From Cydia pomonella (Eukaryota; Arthropoda; Insecta; Lepidoptera; Tortricidae): a stretch of 64,000 nt of DNA. Position 1 is the stretch's first letter, and the number at the start of each line of letters is the position of its first letter. Made by a program: the position numbers and the translations under genes. The notes below the pieces were generated by a model. That model saw only the letters and a list, made by a program, of their open reading frames with translations. It was not told the origin of the DNA and ran no database searches. Shown piece after piece: positions 1 to 47,480 of the stretch. Location: contig NC_084727.1 in NCBI RefSeq assembly GCF_033807575.1, forward strand, positions 2,356,001 through 2,420,000, in the 5' to 3' direction.

Positions 1-579
1 AAGTATAGTCTTTTAACTAATTGGTAAATAGAAAATGGCGTGATATTGAAAATTTATCAAATTACCCGCCTTTTTATACTGTCAAAATTGGTTTGACAGA
101 CTGTAGTTTTTAAAATGGCGGACGGAGGTAAAGATAAAAGATAGAAAATCTGTCAACGGATCGCTTTTAGCGCCCTCTATAGTCAGCAATTAGTTTTTTT
201 AAAATCATTCAATAGTATAATTACTGAAGTAACGTAGTAGAAGTAAGTAAAGTAGTAAAATTGCGAAATTCTGCTTGAAAAATTCGGAAACTATTGTATA
301 GGAATCGAATTTGTAAATTTTTAAAATAAAAGTATGCTTTAGTTCCTGTGAATTTTTTTAAAGTTTCCGCGAACTTTTCCAAGTTTTTGGAAACTTGCGC
401 ATAAGATGAGGCTACGTAAAGTTTTGTCTGTGATAGAACTAGTAACATAGTAATAGTTATAGTGCAGCCGTCCGCCACACGGGCACGGAGGCCACAGAGG
501 GCACGCGGGGCACACGGGGCACGCGGGGCACACAGGCCACAGAGGGCACGCAGGGCACGGAGGCTGCGGTCGAGGCGCC
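1..579 (-). other. mura: 3' untranslated region of mura (incomplete)
   Basis: This stretch follows the stop codon on the minus strand. Next to the stop lies a GC-rich minisatellite; the rest is AT-rich. No clear AATAAA signal is visible on the minus strand, so the 3' end may lie outside the window. Confidence 0.55.
476..566. repeat. GC-rich minisatellite in the 3' UTR
   Basis: Short degenerate units built from GGGCACGCGGGGCACAC and GGCCACAGA. They make misleading open frames with Cys/Pro/Ala repeats on the minus strand, but the real stop codon at 580-582 precedes them. Confidence 0.75.
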
Positions 580-35321
<34,742 letters not shown>

Positions 35322-36104
35322 CTGGAACAATAAGATTGATACATGTTTATTTGTTTCTGAACTTTAATATTTTAAAAGAGGAACTGCGGAGAACTACTGT
35401 AGTTGCTCGGTACTCCCGTGCTTGCCAATCCGACGATTAGTGATTCAGGTGACCCACAGCAGAATTACAGAGCGGTTTAATGTAATATGTACTCGTAGAA
35501 TTTATTTTCTATATAAAACTATTATTTCTCATACAAATCCAACTATCGGGGGAAAATTGCAGGTTCCGGATTACCGAGCGCCTACTGTACTCAATTTAAT
35601 CTACCTAGTCTAATCAGTGATTCTTAACCGGTTAACCCGAATCTTTGTTGACTTTGATCGATATAGTAACATATTAGGAATTATGACTTCCCAACAGTTG
35701 GTGATCAAATAACACTGTTTTAGTTGAGCTGTGTTAAGTTGATTGAAAACTTGAGTCAAGAAATATCAATCATTTGGAAACGTGCGAGGTGACATTTGCT
35801 TCCTCGGATCTCGTGTTGAAGGAATTACTACTAATGGCGAATAATTCGTAACACTGACTACACTAACTTTGCGCTCTTAGACTATTTATAAAAACAATAC
35901 TTCATTCTATAATCCAATTACAAGAATGTGCTGTCAATATGATTTAATAGCCGGTCATTCCGGTATGGGCATTGATATTTTAGACCCCCCCCCCCATTGC
36001 TAGGTTTAAGAAATGCTTGGCTGACATCCTCTTCTCCTCTGCTCTCACGGACAGATGACTTTGTCTCATTTGTGAGGTTTAATCATTATAAGTAATGTAC
36101 ATTG

Positions 36105-36219
36105 CGATACAAGTGCGAGAAATAGGAAATTCGAAACGAGTGGCGATAAATTAAAACACGACCGAAGGGAGTGTTTTAAATCGACACGAGTAGCGAATTA
36201 CCTATTCGCACATGTATCG
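36105..36219. mobile_element. Palindromic MITE
   Basis: CGATACAAGTGCGAGAAATA then GGAAATTCG pairs with CGAATTACCTATTCGCACAT then GTATCG. Confidence 0.65.
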
Positions 36220-36509
36220 TACGTTTTACAGTACATATGGCCTTTTAAATGTTCGACACAGTAACGTAATATGCTAATTTTCGCACTAGTGCGGTAAAGT
36301 AGCACCATATGTACTGTAAAGTATATTACTCTCTTATATTGTAATGTTTAGATAGTTATTTGTTCTCTGATATTTTTCACTGTAGCTATGATATGGTGTT
36401 AAATTAATTTGTAACATTTGTGCTTACTTGTACACTTGTTTTGGATCTCATGCTAGTTTATAAGCCATACCTAATATGCAATTGTATGTATCTCATTCAT
36501 GGTATTGTA

Positions 36510-36639
36510 GTCACGTCTAATAATATCGATACGAACAAAGTGCCAAAAATATGTATACACAACTTTATTGCCCATATATTAAGGTGATGTACATACATAT
36601 TTTTGGTAATTTGTTCGTATCGATATTTTCAGACGTGAC
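36510..36639. mobile_element. Palindromic MITE
   Basis: GTCACGTCTAATAATATCGA then TACGAACAAA pairs with TTTGTTCGTATCGATATTTT then CAGACGTGAC; arms of about 45 bp. Confidence 0.75.
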
Positions 36640-37387
36640 CGTACGATATCTGCTGTACCTAATAAAGTAACATTAAAAAAAAAAATCAGTCTAATTACGG
36701 AATTATCTGACATTCAGAAGTGATTCCTTATCATTATTACCATAATGCACCTAGGGTCCTTTATCCTAATATTATAATTATACTAAGAGTTAAATATAGA
36801 ATTTAACTGCGTAGTATAGTAATTTAACAAAACAACGCAAATATTATGCGTTGTTCATAAGGACAACGAACAAACGCAGAAATACTAATTTCAAACCTTA
36901 TACCACTGTAATAAGGTCGAATGGTTTAACTATGTCGTCTATGGAACTAACAGTAATACTCCTGACTGATAATATACCCTATATCTATTGCAATAAGGTG
37001 TACAAATGATCGATTAACCATGTCGTAGTTAACCTGCACCGTCAACCGTTCTAACAAAGACGTGACGTCACTATGACGACATCGCGGAAGCGACGACGCT
37101 TATTAAATCTTATAATAAACGACGCCATGTCATGGCGTATTGGTGTCTCTTACAACGTTTTATATCTATGCGTTTATGTGGCTGATGTTGCGATGAATAC
37201 GGTATTGAGAGAGTATAGGTTTCGCTTTTTGAGAAGAGGCAAATGAAATGAACGAAGAATGAATGGATGGAATCACAAGTACAGGTAAAAACCTGGTGGA
37301 ATATCTATACCTAGCAGGAAATGACACACATGCACCGAACCACGCCCTGGTGCGTAATGTAGCAGGCTAGCAGCACGCCTTCTGGGG

Positions 37388-37511
37388 GCCTACCGCGAAA
37401 ATCGAAGTTCGCAAACTGCGGGGATTTTTCTCTTTTACTCTCACTAAGACGTAATTAGAGTGTCAGAGAAAAATGCTCGCAATTTGCGAACTTCGATTTT
37501 CGCGGTAGGCC
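37388..37511. mobile_element. Palindromic MITE (CGCGGTAGGCC family), copy 1
   Basis: GGCCTACCGCGAAAATCGAA opens and its reverse complement closes, with a near-complete hairpin between. A relative at about 50988-51108 is inserted in another element; a fragment is at 57112-57125. Confidence 0.8.
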
Positions 37512-40466
37512 TCCTGGCCTCATATCGCTCGAATATGCAAGAGTGAATGAGGCAGATAACGAAATGTCGTGTTTCGCGGTATGCCCTCAATATGTGGTAG
37601 AGGCGCCCCCTACGCAGAGTAAGCAATTACTATGGGGACAGGCACATTGAGAAGCGCTTACCATATTTTATAGAGTGTGGATTTAAGAGGAATTCCTAGT
37701 TGCGTTTTTTCCATACAAACGCTCTCGACTGATTCCTCCCTGGATTTTTAACCTAGAGCAGTGATTTTTTCAAATAAGATCAATATCATCAATATCTGTG
37801 CCGCTATGTTTTGCTTTTTTGGATTATTTTATTTTGAAGAAAGATACAGCGCCTCGAAAATCGCAAAAACGGCTAAATTGAATTGGCTGTAAAAAAAGGC
37901 ACAGTATACAAATATGACAAAAAATATCCAAAAAATCAAAACATAGCGGCATAGATTATTTCTTCCTCTTGCAATTTCCAAAATTTCATAATGATTAGTT
38001 GCGTTTTGGAGGAGGAAACAGTCGAGAGCGAAACCTCGATTTTTGAGTTTTTTGAGAGTGAATTTCGGTCCGAGCTGCAGTTGTCCTTATCGCACGAATT
38101 GGAGGCGGAGACAGTTTCTAAATATACGTACACAGAAGGAATAGTGATGGGCATAACATCCTTATTAGGGATTGCAGAACCGGTACTGTTTTAAAGAACC
38201 GGGATTTCCCGGTACTTTCGGAACTGGTCTAATTATTTCATTATTTTAAATAAAACGACAGCATTTTGCGATTTGACCACCTTTCGCATTATAATTTAAT
38301 AATCACATTTTCTTTTATTACGTAGTAGGCAAATTTTTTTTAGAAATATATTATTTTACATTGCTCACACTTGTGCGTCACAAGTAAAAGATAACTACTT
38401 TGATGTTTGCCACTAGATAGCAAATTTAATGAAATTACATTGACGAGGGGATTTATATATAAGTATCGCAGTCGTATTGTATAATCCGCCGTATTACATT
38501 ACGGCTAGCCGATATCAAAATAAGGGCCATTTTGAAATGCGGCGATTCAACGATTAAGGTATGTTGAGTAAATACCGGATGCGGGTGAAGAACGTAGGAC
38601 ATTCATTTCCCCTCCTAATTTGGCTTTATTTTTTAATGTTGGCAACATTGTGTAAGACGCCATTTCATTGCGCCTCGACTGTCAGTGTCCCCGCGTCGCT
38701 CAGGGAGTCGGGCTTGTGCTATGTGCAATCACAGAGAGCAAGGTAAATTTCGCGAATTCTTCCTTCTATCCGATCTTCGCTCTGTAATTTATTTTGCGTA
38801 TTGTGATGAAACTGTGTTTGTTTTTGTAATTGTGTTAACAGACCTAGTACTGCTGTAGACCGATATCCGATCTTGACCCTTCCAGGAAAGATCGGACCAG
38901 AAACAATCAGATCTTTACCTATTTAAAAAACAGCAGTGATTATCAAACTTTAAATTTTCTTCAATTTACCTACTGACCTTAATTATCACATTTATTGTTT
39001 TCTTAATCACACTTTCGTACCATTATTTTTATCCAGTACCACTACCAGCGCGACGGTTACTGACAATGTATTTTTTTTAATTTCCGCAATCCAAAGGTTG
39101 CCTTTCAGCGATAAGACCGCATGTTGTTTACCTGTGCTAATGTGTTTTAAATTTTCTTTTGTATTGTTTTCTTTTATTGAGGTGTGCAATAAAGAGTATT
39201 TATATTGTATAGGGATGATGATACATGTTGAAATTTATAACAAAATCGAGTAAAATAAATGAGAAATTTTTCGCAATAAAGTACCTACACATACGGATGC
39301 ATATGTAGATGTGCACGCATACATACATTGCTAGTTTCGGATACAAAATAGAGATATGGCTTCGAAATTAGTTTCCTTAAAATGCTTCAAGAGGGTTCTC
39401 TTTTCCTATATATTTACTTTACTCTTTACATACGATCCTTACATTTTATCAAAAAAAAAAGATTGTATATAAACTATATATAATATATATATATATATAC
39501 ATAATTGTAAAATTAAACCAACAAAATCGCAATTTTAATTATTTTCCATACTTCAAGATGGGCTCTCAGTGACCTTGACCTTTTTAAAGAACTACTTAGT
39601 CTTTTTGATTTCTAAGTTTGATTCTTATTTTTTTGGCGACCTTCATTAAAAATGACTGGGCACGATTATTTTTTATTTTGATTTTTGTCCCTCCTACTTA
39701 AGTACTTAATATCTTCCAGTACATTCCATTCAATAAACAATACGAGTACATTTACACTTTCCCTAAACCTGTACAGTTCACGAAATCTTAAATTGTCAAA
39801 ACTTCGCAACGTATCTATTATTTTAGTGGTTTTTTTTTATTACTTCGGGTAAACCTTACAATAAGAGGTTTCTTAGCACATTGTTTACTTATCAAATTGC
39901 CTTATGACATAGGTATCAAAGTTTGAGAGCCACAATTTTATCAATTTTTGTATCAGGGTTAAGATCGGATACAAAAGGGTAGACACCGGACCTATTTCTT
40001 TGTGATACCTTATTCTCTTTCAATTAGAAGCAACTTTTTTTCACCATCCAATGTTCTCCCTTGATGGCAAAACACTCGTTACCCTAAAAAAAAGTATGTC
40101 TCATCTTTACACAGGTACAAAACTAAAACCGTTCTATATTGAAGATTACCAAAATTCAGGCCGAATCTACGGTTATTTTATTATTTAACGATTCGCTACG
40201 TACTTCAAGAATCTGTCACGTGTTGAGATCTCGAAGAAACATTTTTTCACGAGTTCTCTCAATTAGTCCCAAAATTGTCCGGCATTATCCCAACATACTT
40301 TACCCAGATTGTCATTGCGATACGTTCTTCAATAAGGCGGCCCAAGTTTAGCCCCATCGTACTACAAGTTAAATAGATTGTAGTTTAACCATAGGTATAT
40401 TTATACCTACTTACAAAATTTCACAACACACCATGATCACTCCCAACTTACTGATACGGATAGGTA

Positions 40467-40600
40467 CAGTCAAGTGTAAAAATATGGGTGTACACAACTT
40501 ACTCAAAAATATGTCCCATAGCATCTTATTCCAGTGTAATAAGAGCGTAGTACCATATTTATGAGACAATTCTTTCGATACATATTTTTGCACTTGACTG
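40467..40600. mobile_element. Palindromic MITE with TA flanks
   Basis: CAGTCAAGTGTAAAAATATG opens and CATATTTTTGCACTTGACTG closes, TA on both sides. Ends resemble those of the 123-bp MITE at 13340. Confidence 0.75.
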
Positions 40601-40779
40601 TACGACGACAGCCGAAGCTGAGACATCATTCTTTTTTGCAGTTTTTACCTATATGGTAATTAATATCAATCAATCAATCAATCATTTATTATTTTGTCAT
40701 CATAGGTGTAAAATACATTTAGTACAGGTGATAGGGTGTTTGGTATTAGGGTGTAATAGATACAGTATAATATAAAAAG

Positions 40780-41825
40780 CGGCCAAGTGCGAGTCGGACT
40801 CGCGCATGAAGGGTTCCCTACCATTTATGACGTATTAAAAAAAATCTACTTACTAGATCTCGTTCAACATTTTACCACTTAGGACACGCATTTTACCAAT
40901 TTGGAAGTGTCTCTCGCGCAAACTATTCAGTTTAGAAAAAAATGATATTAGAAACCTAAATTTAATTTTTGAAGACCTATCCGTAGATACCCCACACGTA
41001 TGGGTTCGATGAAAAAAAAAATATTTTTTATTTTATGACTTATATAAAAACTACTTACTAGATCTCGTTCAAACCAATTTTCGGTGGAAGTTTGCATGGT
41101 AATGTATATCATATATTTTTTTTAGATTTTTCATTTTGTTATTTTAGAAGTTACGGGGGGGGGGGGGGGGGGACACATTTTTTCACTTTGGAAGTGTCTC
41201 TCGCGCAAACTATTCAGTTTAGAAAAAAATGATATTAGAAACCTAAATATCATTTTTGAAGACCTATCCATAGATACCCCACACGTATGGGTTTGATGAA
41301 TTTTTTTTTTTTAATTTTATGATGTATTAAAAAAAAAACTACTTACTAGATCTCGTTCAAACCAATTTTCGGTGGAAGTTTGCATAGCAATGTATATCAT
41401 ATATTTTTTTTTTATTTTTCATTCTGATATTTTAGAAGTTACGGGGGGGGGACACACATTTTACCATTTTGGAAGTGTCTCTCGCGCAAACTATTCAGCT
41501 TAGAAAAAAATGATATTAGAAACCTCAATATCATTTTTAAAGACCTATCCATAGATACCCCACACGTATGGGTTTGATGAAAAAAGATTTTTTGAGTTTC
41601 AGTTCTAAGTATGGGGAGCCCCCAAAATTTATTGTTTTTTTTTTCTATTTTTGTGTAAAAATATTAATGCGGTTCATAGAATACATCTACTCACCAAGTT
41701 TGAACGGTATAGCTCTTATAGTTTCGGAAAAAAGTGGCTGTGACATAATCGGACAGACAGACGGACATGACGAATCTATAAGGGTTCCGTTTTTTGCCAT
41801 TTGGCTACGGAACCCTAAAAATGAA
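40780..41825. mobile_element. Long GGGTTCCGTAC-type element with three ~285-bp internal units
   Basis: It opens GCGGCCAAGTGCGAGTCGGA and closes GGCTACGGAACCCTAAAAAT. Inside, a unit containing CTCTCGCGCAAACTATTCAG is repeated at 40911, 41198 and 41479. Two of the units carry a poly-G run (41155-41172, 41443-41450). Confidence 0.75.
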
Positions 41826-41859
41826 AAACAATATTACGTGGTAACAACAAAAACAACTT

Positions 41860-42011
41860 GCGTCGGGCAGCGCAGAATAAATTCCGTCTGGCTCGCGGGC
41901 GATGTCGACGGAACGGCGCGCAATGAGCGAGCGCACGAGTCTCGCGTCTGTGTGCGCGCACTCACACTTAGATAGCTCCGGCTCCCGCCCACCGCAGCGC
42001 GACAGAAACAT
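41860..42011. promoter_or_regulatory. GC-rich stretch, possible 5' exon or promoter
   Basis: Unique-looking GC-rich sequence beside the repeat element. On the minus strand ATG at 42009-42011 opens a frame (MFLSRCGGREPELSK) that meets a donor-like AGT|GTGAGT. That donor is phase 1, which does not suit the known first exon, so a link to mura needs another exon. Speculative. Confidence 0.22.
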
Positions 42012-43146
42012 AGCTTCAAAAATTCGAGATTTGAAAAGTTGCTCAGCTAGGAATTGCTCTTAAGAGGAGAGCCGTTATAGGTGGATACGCTGGTTTTAAT
42101 GTATCTAATTACATATATGACAAATATCACTTAGCGTGCGTTGCGTGCTTAAATTAGCCAGCTAACCAGTTGGCTGAAGAACAACCAGCCAAGTCATTGA
42201 TGGTAACGTTTAATCAGATTGCTGAACGTCGTGTAGTCATTTAGTTAATTAGGACATTGATGAATTTGATGTTCGGTTACGGTAGGTTAGGATTTTATTG
42301 TAAATTAATTTATTTTATGTTATTTAATTTCTTTAAGTGGTTACATTTATATAAGTCGACTGAGTGAAACGGTCGTTTTCAAAAAGCTGACTTTCAATAC
42401 GCCTAGTTGTTAAATTAAATTTAAATTTCTTTATTAAGACAACATATGTTCCATAAATGTGTTAGTTATAGTTTAATTAGTTTATCAGTTATGTTAGTAG
42501 CAACCGTAACCTGATAAAATATTTAATAATTTATAAACAATAGCGACTTTGTCCGCTGACCCATTGCCCACAACAGAGGACAATCTAGCTTATTAGCTAT
42601 CATGTTTAGAATGCTGTTGCTACTCCCGCGTACTAAGCGCGTTCAACGTTGAGTGATTTTCTAGCGTCTAGCTAGCCTAGGCGACTAATTAGCTGGCTAA
42701 CTTAACCAGGTGACTGCAACATACGCCTTAGGTATTACCATCTCTGGCAACAATGCCTTCCGGTCTTGCAGGACTGCAAGCATCAAAAGACTTAGAGGGA
42801 TCGGGGTTTCGAAAAAAAGTGTTTAGACACGTTAGGTATTGTAAAATACAATCAGCAGTTATTCTAGTGACGTCAACCCGTTAGGATTTTACGCTGATTT
42901 AGTTTGAGCGCATAGTGACCTATAACTCACTTTATTTACGTCATGAAACGTTATAGGCATAGGCTAACAATTAGTTAACTGTCTACCGGAACTTTAAAAG
43001 AGATCGTACTGTACAAATGGTGCAAAGAGGAAATTAAATTAAAATCATGAAAAAGCTAGAGATACTGTACAGGTGGTGCAGAGAGAAAATTAAGACATCA
43101 ACATTGGCCAAGAGCATGTCGGACTACGCTCAATGTAGGGTTTGTA

Positions 43147-43235
43147 CAGTCGAGTTCATAAAGATGTATACATTTCTTCACCTTAATTCATTGCAATAAG
43201 GTGGAAAAATGTATACATATTTATGAACTCGGCTG
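43147..43235. mobile_element. Short palindromic MITE with TA flanks
   Basis: CAGTCGAGTTCATAAAGATG then TATACATTT pairs with AAATGTATACATATTTATGA then ACTCGGCTG. Confidence 0.78.
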
Positions 43236-43239
43236 TACT

Positions 43240-43362
43240 ATTTTTTTTTTTTATACTACGTCGGTGGCAAACAAGCATACGGCCCGCCTGATGGTAAGCA
43301 GTCTCCGTAGCCTATGTACGCCTGCAACTCCAGAGGAGTTACATGCGCGTTGCCGACCCTAA
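43240..43362 (+). repeat. Dispersed repeat (ACGGCCCGCCTGATGG family)
   Basis: TTTTATACTACGTCGGTGGC, AAACAAGCATACGGCCCGCC and AACTCCAGAGGAGTTACATG, ending GCGTTGCCGACCC. Confidence 0.7.
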
Positions 43363-43454
43363 AAATACAACAACAATCTACAATAATAAACAAAACAGCA
43401 ATATATTTCGTAGCATTTACGTCCTTTTAAAAAGGGATGATTTTTGGTGAAATA

Positions 43455-43712
43455 ATGACATGGCTCTGATGGCTCGGGCACGTAGTCCGGATGGGTGAGG
43501 ATCGTGCAATCTGGAGGACGTAGTCTGAAGCTCCAGATGGCCGAAGACCGTCTGGACGCCCTAGATACCGCTGGAGAGAAGAAGTGCAAAAAGACCTTAG
43601 TGAACTCGGCGCCATCGACTGGACAGAAACGGTTTTGGACAGAAGCATGGTGGTCTTTGGTGTCGGAGGCCAAGATCCACTTCGGGTCGCTGCGCCATAA
43701 CAGTAAGTAAGT
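43455..43712 (+). pseudogene. RTE-like retrotransposon 3' end
   Basis: Broken frames encode a GRRPSGRPRYRWREEVQKDL-type end, followed by SALRHNSK-like codons and a (GTAA)n tail. Homologous to 62080-62300. Confidence 0.65.
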
Positions 43713-44009
43713 AATGACATAACGAAACTAAACTTAGTTGACCAGGAACCCTTAAAACAAACTATATGGGTAATCAATACATGGCCAAGCTAAAAGGCGA
43801 AAGAAACCTTAAAATACGTGTAATGTGAGGAAAACTGAAAATAAATAAAGTAAGGGACATCTTGCACACTTAGACATCGACCTAGCCCCAAACTAAGCAA
43901 AACTTGTACTATGGGTACTAGGCGACGATATATACATACTTATATATTTCAATTTCTTTATTGTTGGTTATATGTAGGTACCGACGAGGCCTGGTTTGCG
44001 GCACTGGCA

Positions 44010-44150
44010 GACAAAAGGGGAAAAAGGCACCGTAGCGAAACGTCACAGTCCGTCGCGAACCTCCCTTGCCAGCTCTGTGGCAAAGTATGCCGCTCTCGCA
44101 TCGGTCTTTTCAGTCACCAAAAAAGATATTTTGCGGACATTGCACCATAG
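44010..44150 (+). pseudogene. Non-LTR retrotransposon C-terminal fragment
   Basis: The frame reads KGKRHRSETSQ, then LPCQLCGKVCRSRIGLFSHQ KRY. This C2H2-like end is common in insect non-LTR polyproteins. Confidence 0.62.
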
Positions 44151-44199
44151 ATCGTCTGAAATAGACGCTAAGGCCAGTATATGTAGGTAATACAGATTT

Positions 44200-44335
44200 A
44201 TAGATGAATACATAGAAAACACCCATGACTCAGGAACAAATATCTGTGTTAATCATACAAATAAATGCCCATACCGGGATTCGAACCTAGGACAATCGGC
44301 TTCATAGGTAGTCACTATCGACTATATGTCCGAAA
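44200..44335 (-). mobile_element. SINE fragment
   Basis: Minus-strand copy of the 5638 family with box B changed (GGTTCGAATCC) and the start of the head degraded. Confidence 0.65.
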
Positions 44336-44339
44336 TCTG

Positions 44340-44590
44340 TCATTAGTCATTACGATACATTTATTCAGCAAATAGGCCATGGGGGCACTTTTACATGACA
44401 AATTTTTACCATAAATAAAATTAGCAAAATACAATTACAAATATGGAATCAATGAAATATTTGATACCTTATTAGAGATGTATACAGTCTCTAAATGTCG
44501 ATTTACACTAAAAAATATGTAAAAAAAATACAAACAGCGCGGTTTCCTGCCATGAATTGGCATTCAGCCGACGCAGGTCCGCCTCAATGC
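44340..44590 (-). pseudogene. Retrotransposon 3' end and UTR
   Basis: The minus strand reads GGCGGACCTGCGTCGGCTGA, matching the coding end at 62178, and then runs into the 3' UTR type seen at 10990 and 14500. This copy links the coding end with that UTR. Confidence 0.62.
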
Positions 44591-44604
44591 CTTAATGCCA
44601 CTCA

Positions 44605-45018
44605 AAATAAATAAATAAATAATAAATAAATCATAGGACATTATTACACAAATTGACTAAGTCCCACAGTAAGCTCAATAAGGCTTGTGTTGAGGGTACT
44701 TACACACACTCACACACACACACTCACTCCGTTGGCTCAGCGACCCAAAATGAGACTTGGCCTCCGACACAAGACAGCGCCACTTTTCTCGGTCCTGTGC
44801 GACCTCTCGCCAATTGTCGACTCGACAACGACAACGACTTAGACAACGATATATATAATATATAAATATTTATAAATACTTAAATACATAGAAAACACCC
44901 ATGACTCAGGAACAAATATCCATGCTCATCACACGAATAAATGCCCTTACCAGGATTTGAACCCGGGACCATCAGCTTCGTAGGCAGGGTCACTACCCAC
45001 TAGGCCAAACCGGTCGTC
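44605..45018 (-). mobile_element. SINE split by a retrotransposon end
   Basis: A full SINE of the 5638 family is interrupted at 44700-44836 by a (CACA)n-flanked fragment of an RTE-like 3' end in the same orientation (GACCCAAAATGAGACTTGGC). The SINE resumes at TTAGACAACGATATA. Confidence 0.75.
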
Positions 45019-45603
45019 ATAAGTAAAGTAAACTCAAAAGTAAAGTTACATACTTATAACATGACATGTACTTTACTTTCCGATTGTCATTTGTCGATAT
45101 AGGTACGTTCGTCATCTTGGCGGCCCCATTTCTACGCTGCACGGGTACGCTAATGGAACAAGTTCAAACGTTCAAAATCTGTAATGTAGGCCTTAATAAA
45201 AAGCGTGCGATCCCCGCATTCGCGAACGGAACTGGGCCACGAAACTGGTGAGGTGCGATTTCGCAACGCGGCGTTTTGGGCAGCTCTCTCCGCTTTCCAA
45301 AGTTACGCCACCGCCCTCGTGGGCCCGCCGTGCCCGCGTGCCGATAACAATGATAACACCTGACAGTGCCAATGGGGGCGCTGGTGTAGACGGAGGTCTT
45401 TCAAAATGTCAAATGCATAGAATTATTGGAATTTGAAAGCTTTTTAACACGCTTCTGTTAGCTTCACATACAGGTGAATAGAATAAAAAAAAAGTGTGGG
45501 GCCCTTTTAAACTACTGATATATGGAGCACGCCACGCTTTTTTCGCGATAATACTATTTATTGTTTATTAATTGATTCTTATATTGAAAATTATTTTGCA
45601 CTT

Positions 45604-45815
45604 TTTAGGGTTCCGCACCCAAAGGGTAAAACGGGACCCTATTACTAAGACTCCATTGTCCGCCCGTCTGTCACCAGGCTGTATCTCATGAACCGTGATA
45701 GCTAGACAGTTGAAATTTTCACAGATGATGTATTTCTGTTGCCGCTATAACAACAAATACTAAAAAGTACGGAACCCTCGGTGGGCGAGTCCGACTCGCA
45801 CTTGTCCGGTTTATT
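45604..45815. mobile_element. Compact GGGTTCCGTAC element
   Basis: AGGGTTCCGCACCCAAAGGG to CGAGTCCGACTCGCACTTG; about 210 bp without the 5S-like part or SINE seen in the copy at 20436. Confidence 0.78.
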
Positions 45816-45934
45816 TAGTTTAAATTATCATTAAAGCGTGGTTATTAGTTTTATTTTTTTTAACTATATTTATCCATCGCGAATGTTTATTCCTTATTCA
45901 TAATTGTTGTACATCTTTTTTCCACTTGTGACAC

Positions 45935-46195
45935 GTTTTTAGGGTTCCGTACCTCAAAAGGAAAAATGGTAGCCTTATAGGATCACTTTGTTGTCCGTCC
46001 GTCCGTCTGTCAAGACCCTTTATCTCGGGAACGCGTGGAGGTATCGAGTTGAAATTAAAACCGTATACTCGGATCTACAGCCCCATGAAGCTGTGATAAA
46101 ATCAATCCTCTAAGTTAACGAAAAAAAAGATACGGCCGTTATAAATATGTAAATAGTTTTTGTACGGAACCCTTGGTGTGCGAGTGCAATTAGTC
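45935..46195. mobile_element. GGGTTCCGTAC element, second type
   Basis: TTTTAGGGTTCCGTACCTCA, a (CCGT)n run, and an end GTACGGAACCCTTGGTGTGC. The middle (CTTTATCTCGGGAACGCGTG) differs from 45604-45815. Confidence 0.68.
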
Positions 46196-47131
46196 ATACA
46201 AATGACTTAAGTTTTTACCGTGCACTTTGCTGGTTTGGTAGGTACTTTAAGATTTGTTAATTGTAAAAAATAATCGTAAAAATCACTCTCTCTTTTCCAA
46301 GTCACGCCACCGCACTGAAAGTTGAGAACTTAGTGGCGTCAGCCTTTCACGTTTCTTTAAACGTGGCTGTGGCTAACACGGGCCGCGTGACACATGCGGG
46401 GTGTCAGTGTCACACGCGCGTTGCCATTATACAACGCGTTTTGGACTCTCAGTCGCTTTCCAAAGTTACGCCACCGCCCTCGTGGGCCTGCCACGCGCCC
46501 GTACAACCCGTTGAGGCTTGCCTTTCTTAAACGACTACGAGAAAGGGTTGTTTGTTGTGAAATATGATTTTAGCAGTGTGTAATCCTTGGTTTTATGTCC
46601 CAGATAGGTGTTTACAGTCAGCTGCAGAGACAACTGACCCACCCTGCATAGAAATTTGCACGGGGGGACAGCAATACTTCGATCGCCGCCATTTTTTCCG
46701 ACCGATCTGTGATTTTAGTAATATGAACATAAAAACAAAGCTCTTTTAATACTATGGAATTCTTAGTCTTTGACAAAAATAATAACTAATTAATTTATTA
46801 CTAATTAATCTATTTGATGACATGATATTTCATTTATGACTTACATATTGGTTTTAATTGTATATTTTTATTTATTTATACGTGAACAATATAATAATTG
46901 TATTTGAATATAGCTACTCACTAAAATTCCTTAAATCTAAGTTCTAAATTTAATAATTATATAATCTAACATGCAGAACAATATCGGATGTATTTATCTA
47001 AATTAATTACCAACCATCATTACGTAGGCAAATTACTAAAGTAGGTCACAAATTCCTCTATAAAATAAAAGCACTCTTTCAACATCAATGTTTTCAATTT
47101 GTTTTTAAAGATATCAAGGCTAGTGATAGTA

Positions 47132-47340
47132 TAGGGCATGTATTCGTGTGATGAGCATGGATATTCGTTCCTGAGTCATGGGTGTTTTCTATGTATTTAA
47201 GTATTTATAAATATTTTTCTATTATATATATCGTTGCCTAAGTACCCTCAACACAAGCCTTATTGAGCTTACTGTGGGACTTAGTCAATTTGTGTAATAA
47301 TGTCCTATAATATTTATTTTATTTATATTTATTTATTTAG
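47132..47340 (+). mobile_element. SINE lacking its tRNA head
   Basis: Starts AGGGCATGTATTCGTGTGAT, directly after where box B would be, and runs to the (ATTT)n tail. 5'-truncated copy of the 5638 family. Confidence 0.8.
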
Positions 47341-47480
47341 TGATGTTCCTCCACATATATGTATAATTCTTAACATATATATATTATATATTTTTATTTT
47401 CACTATTTCCAATGATTTAAATGTATTTTCTAATGTTGACATGTAATATATTAAGAATATTATCAATAAATGAGTATGTA

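Larger units (their letters stand above)
45240..46500. repeat. Duplicated dispersed block around two GGGTTCCGTAC elements
   Basis: CGCTTTCCAAAGTTACGCCA then CCGCCCTCGTGGGCC occurs at 45291-45325 and 46451-46485, with a degenerate third piece near 46290. The two GGGTTCCGTAC elements (45604-45815, 45935-46195) lie between. Confidence 0.6.

Noticed and set aside
37936..38194. Opposed frames of 67-72 aa around 38 kb
   Set aside because: Overlapping on both strands without domains or splice context.
38640..38755. Plus-strand stretch with TCAGT initiator-like site and AGCAAG|GTAAAT donor
   Set aside because: Suggests a 5' exon but no partner exon or further promoter evidence was found.
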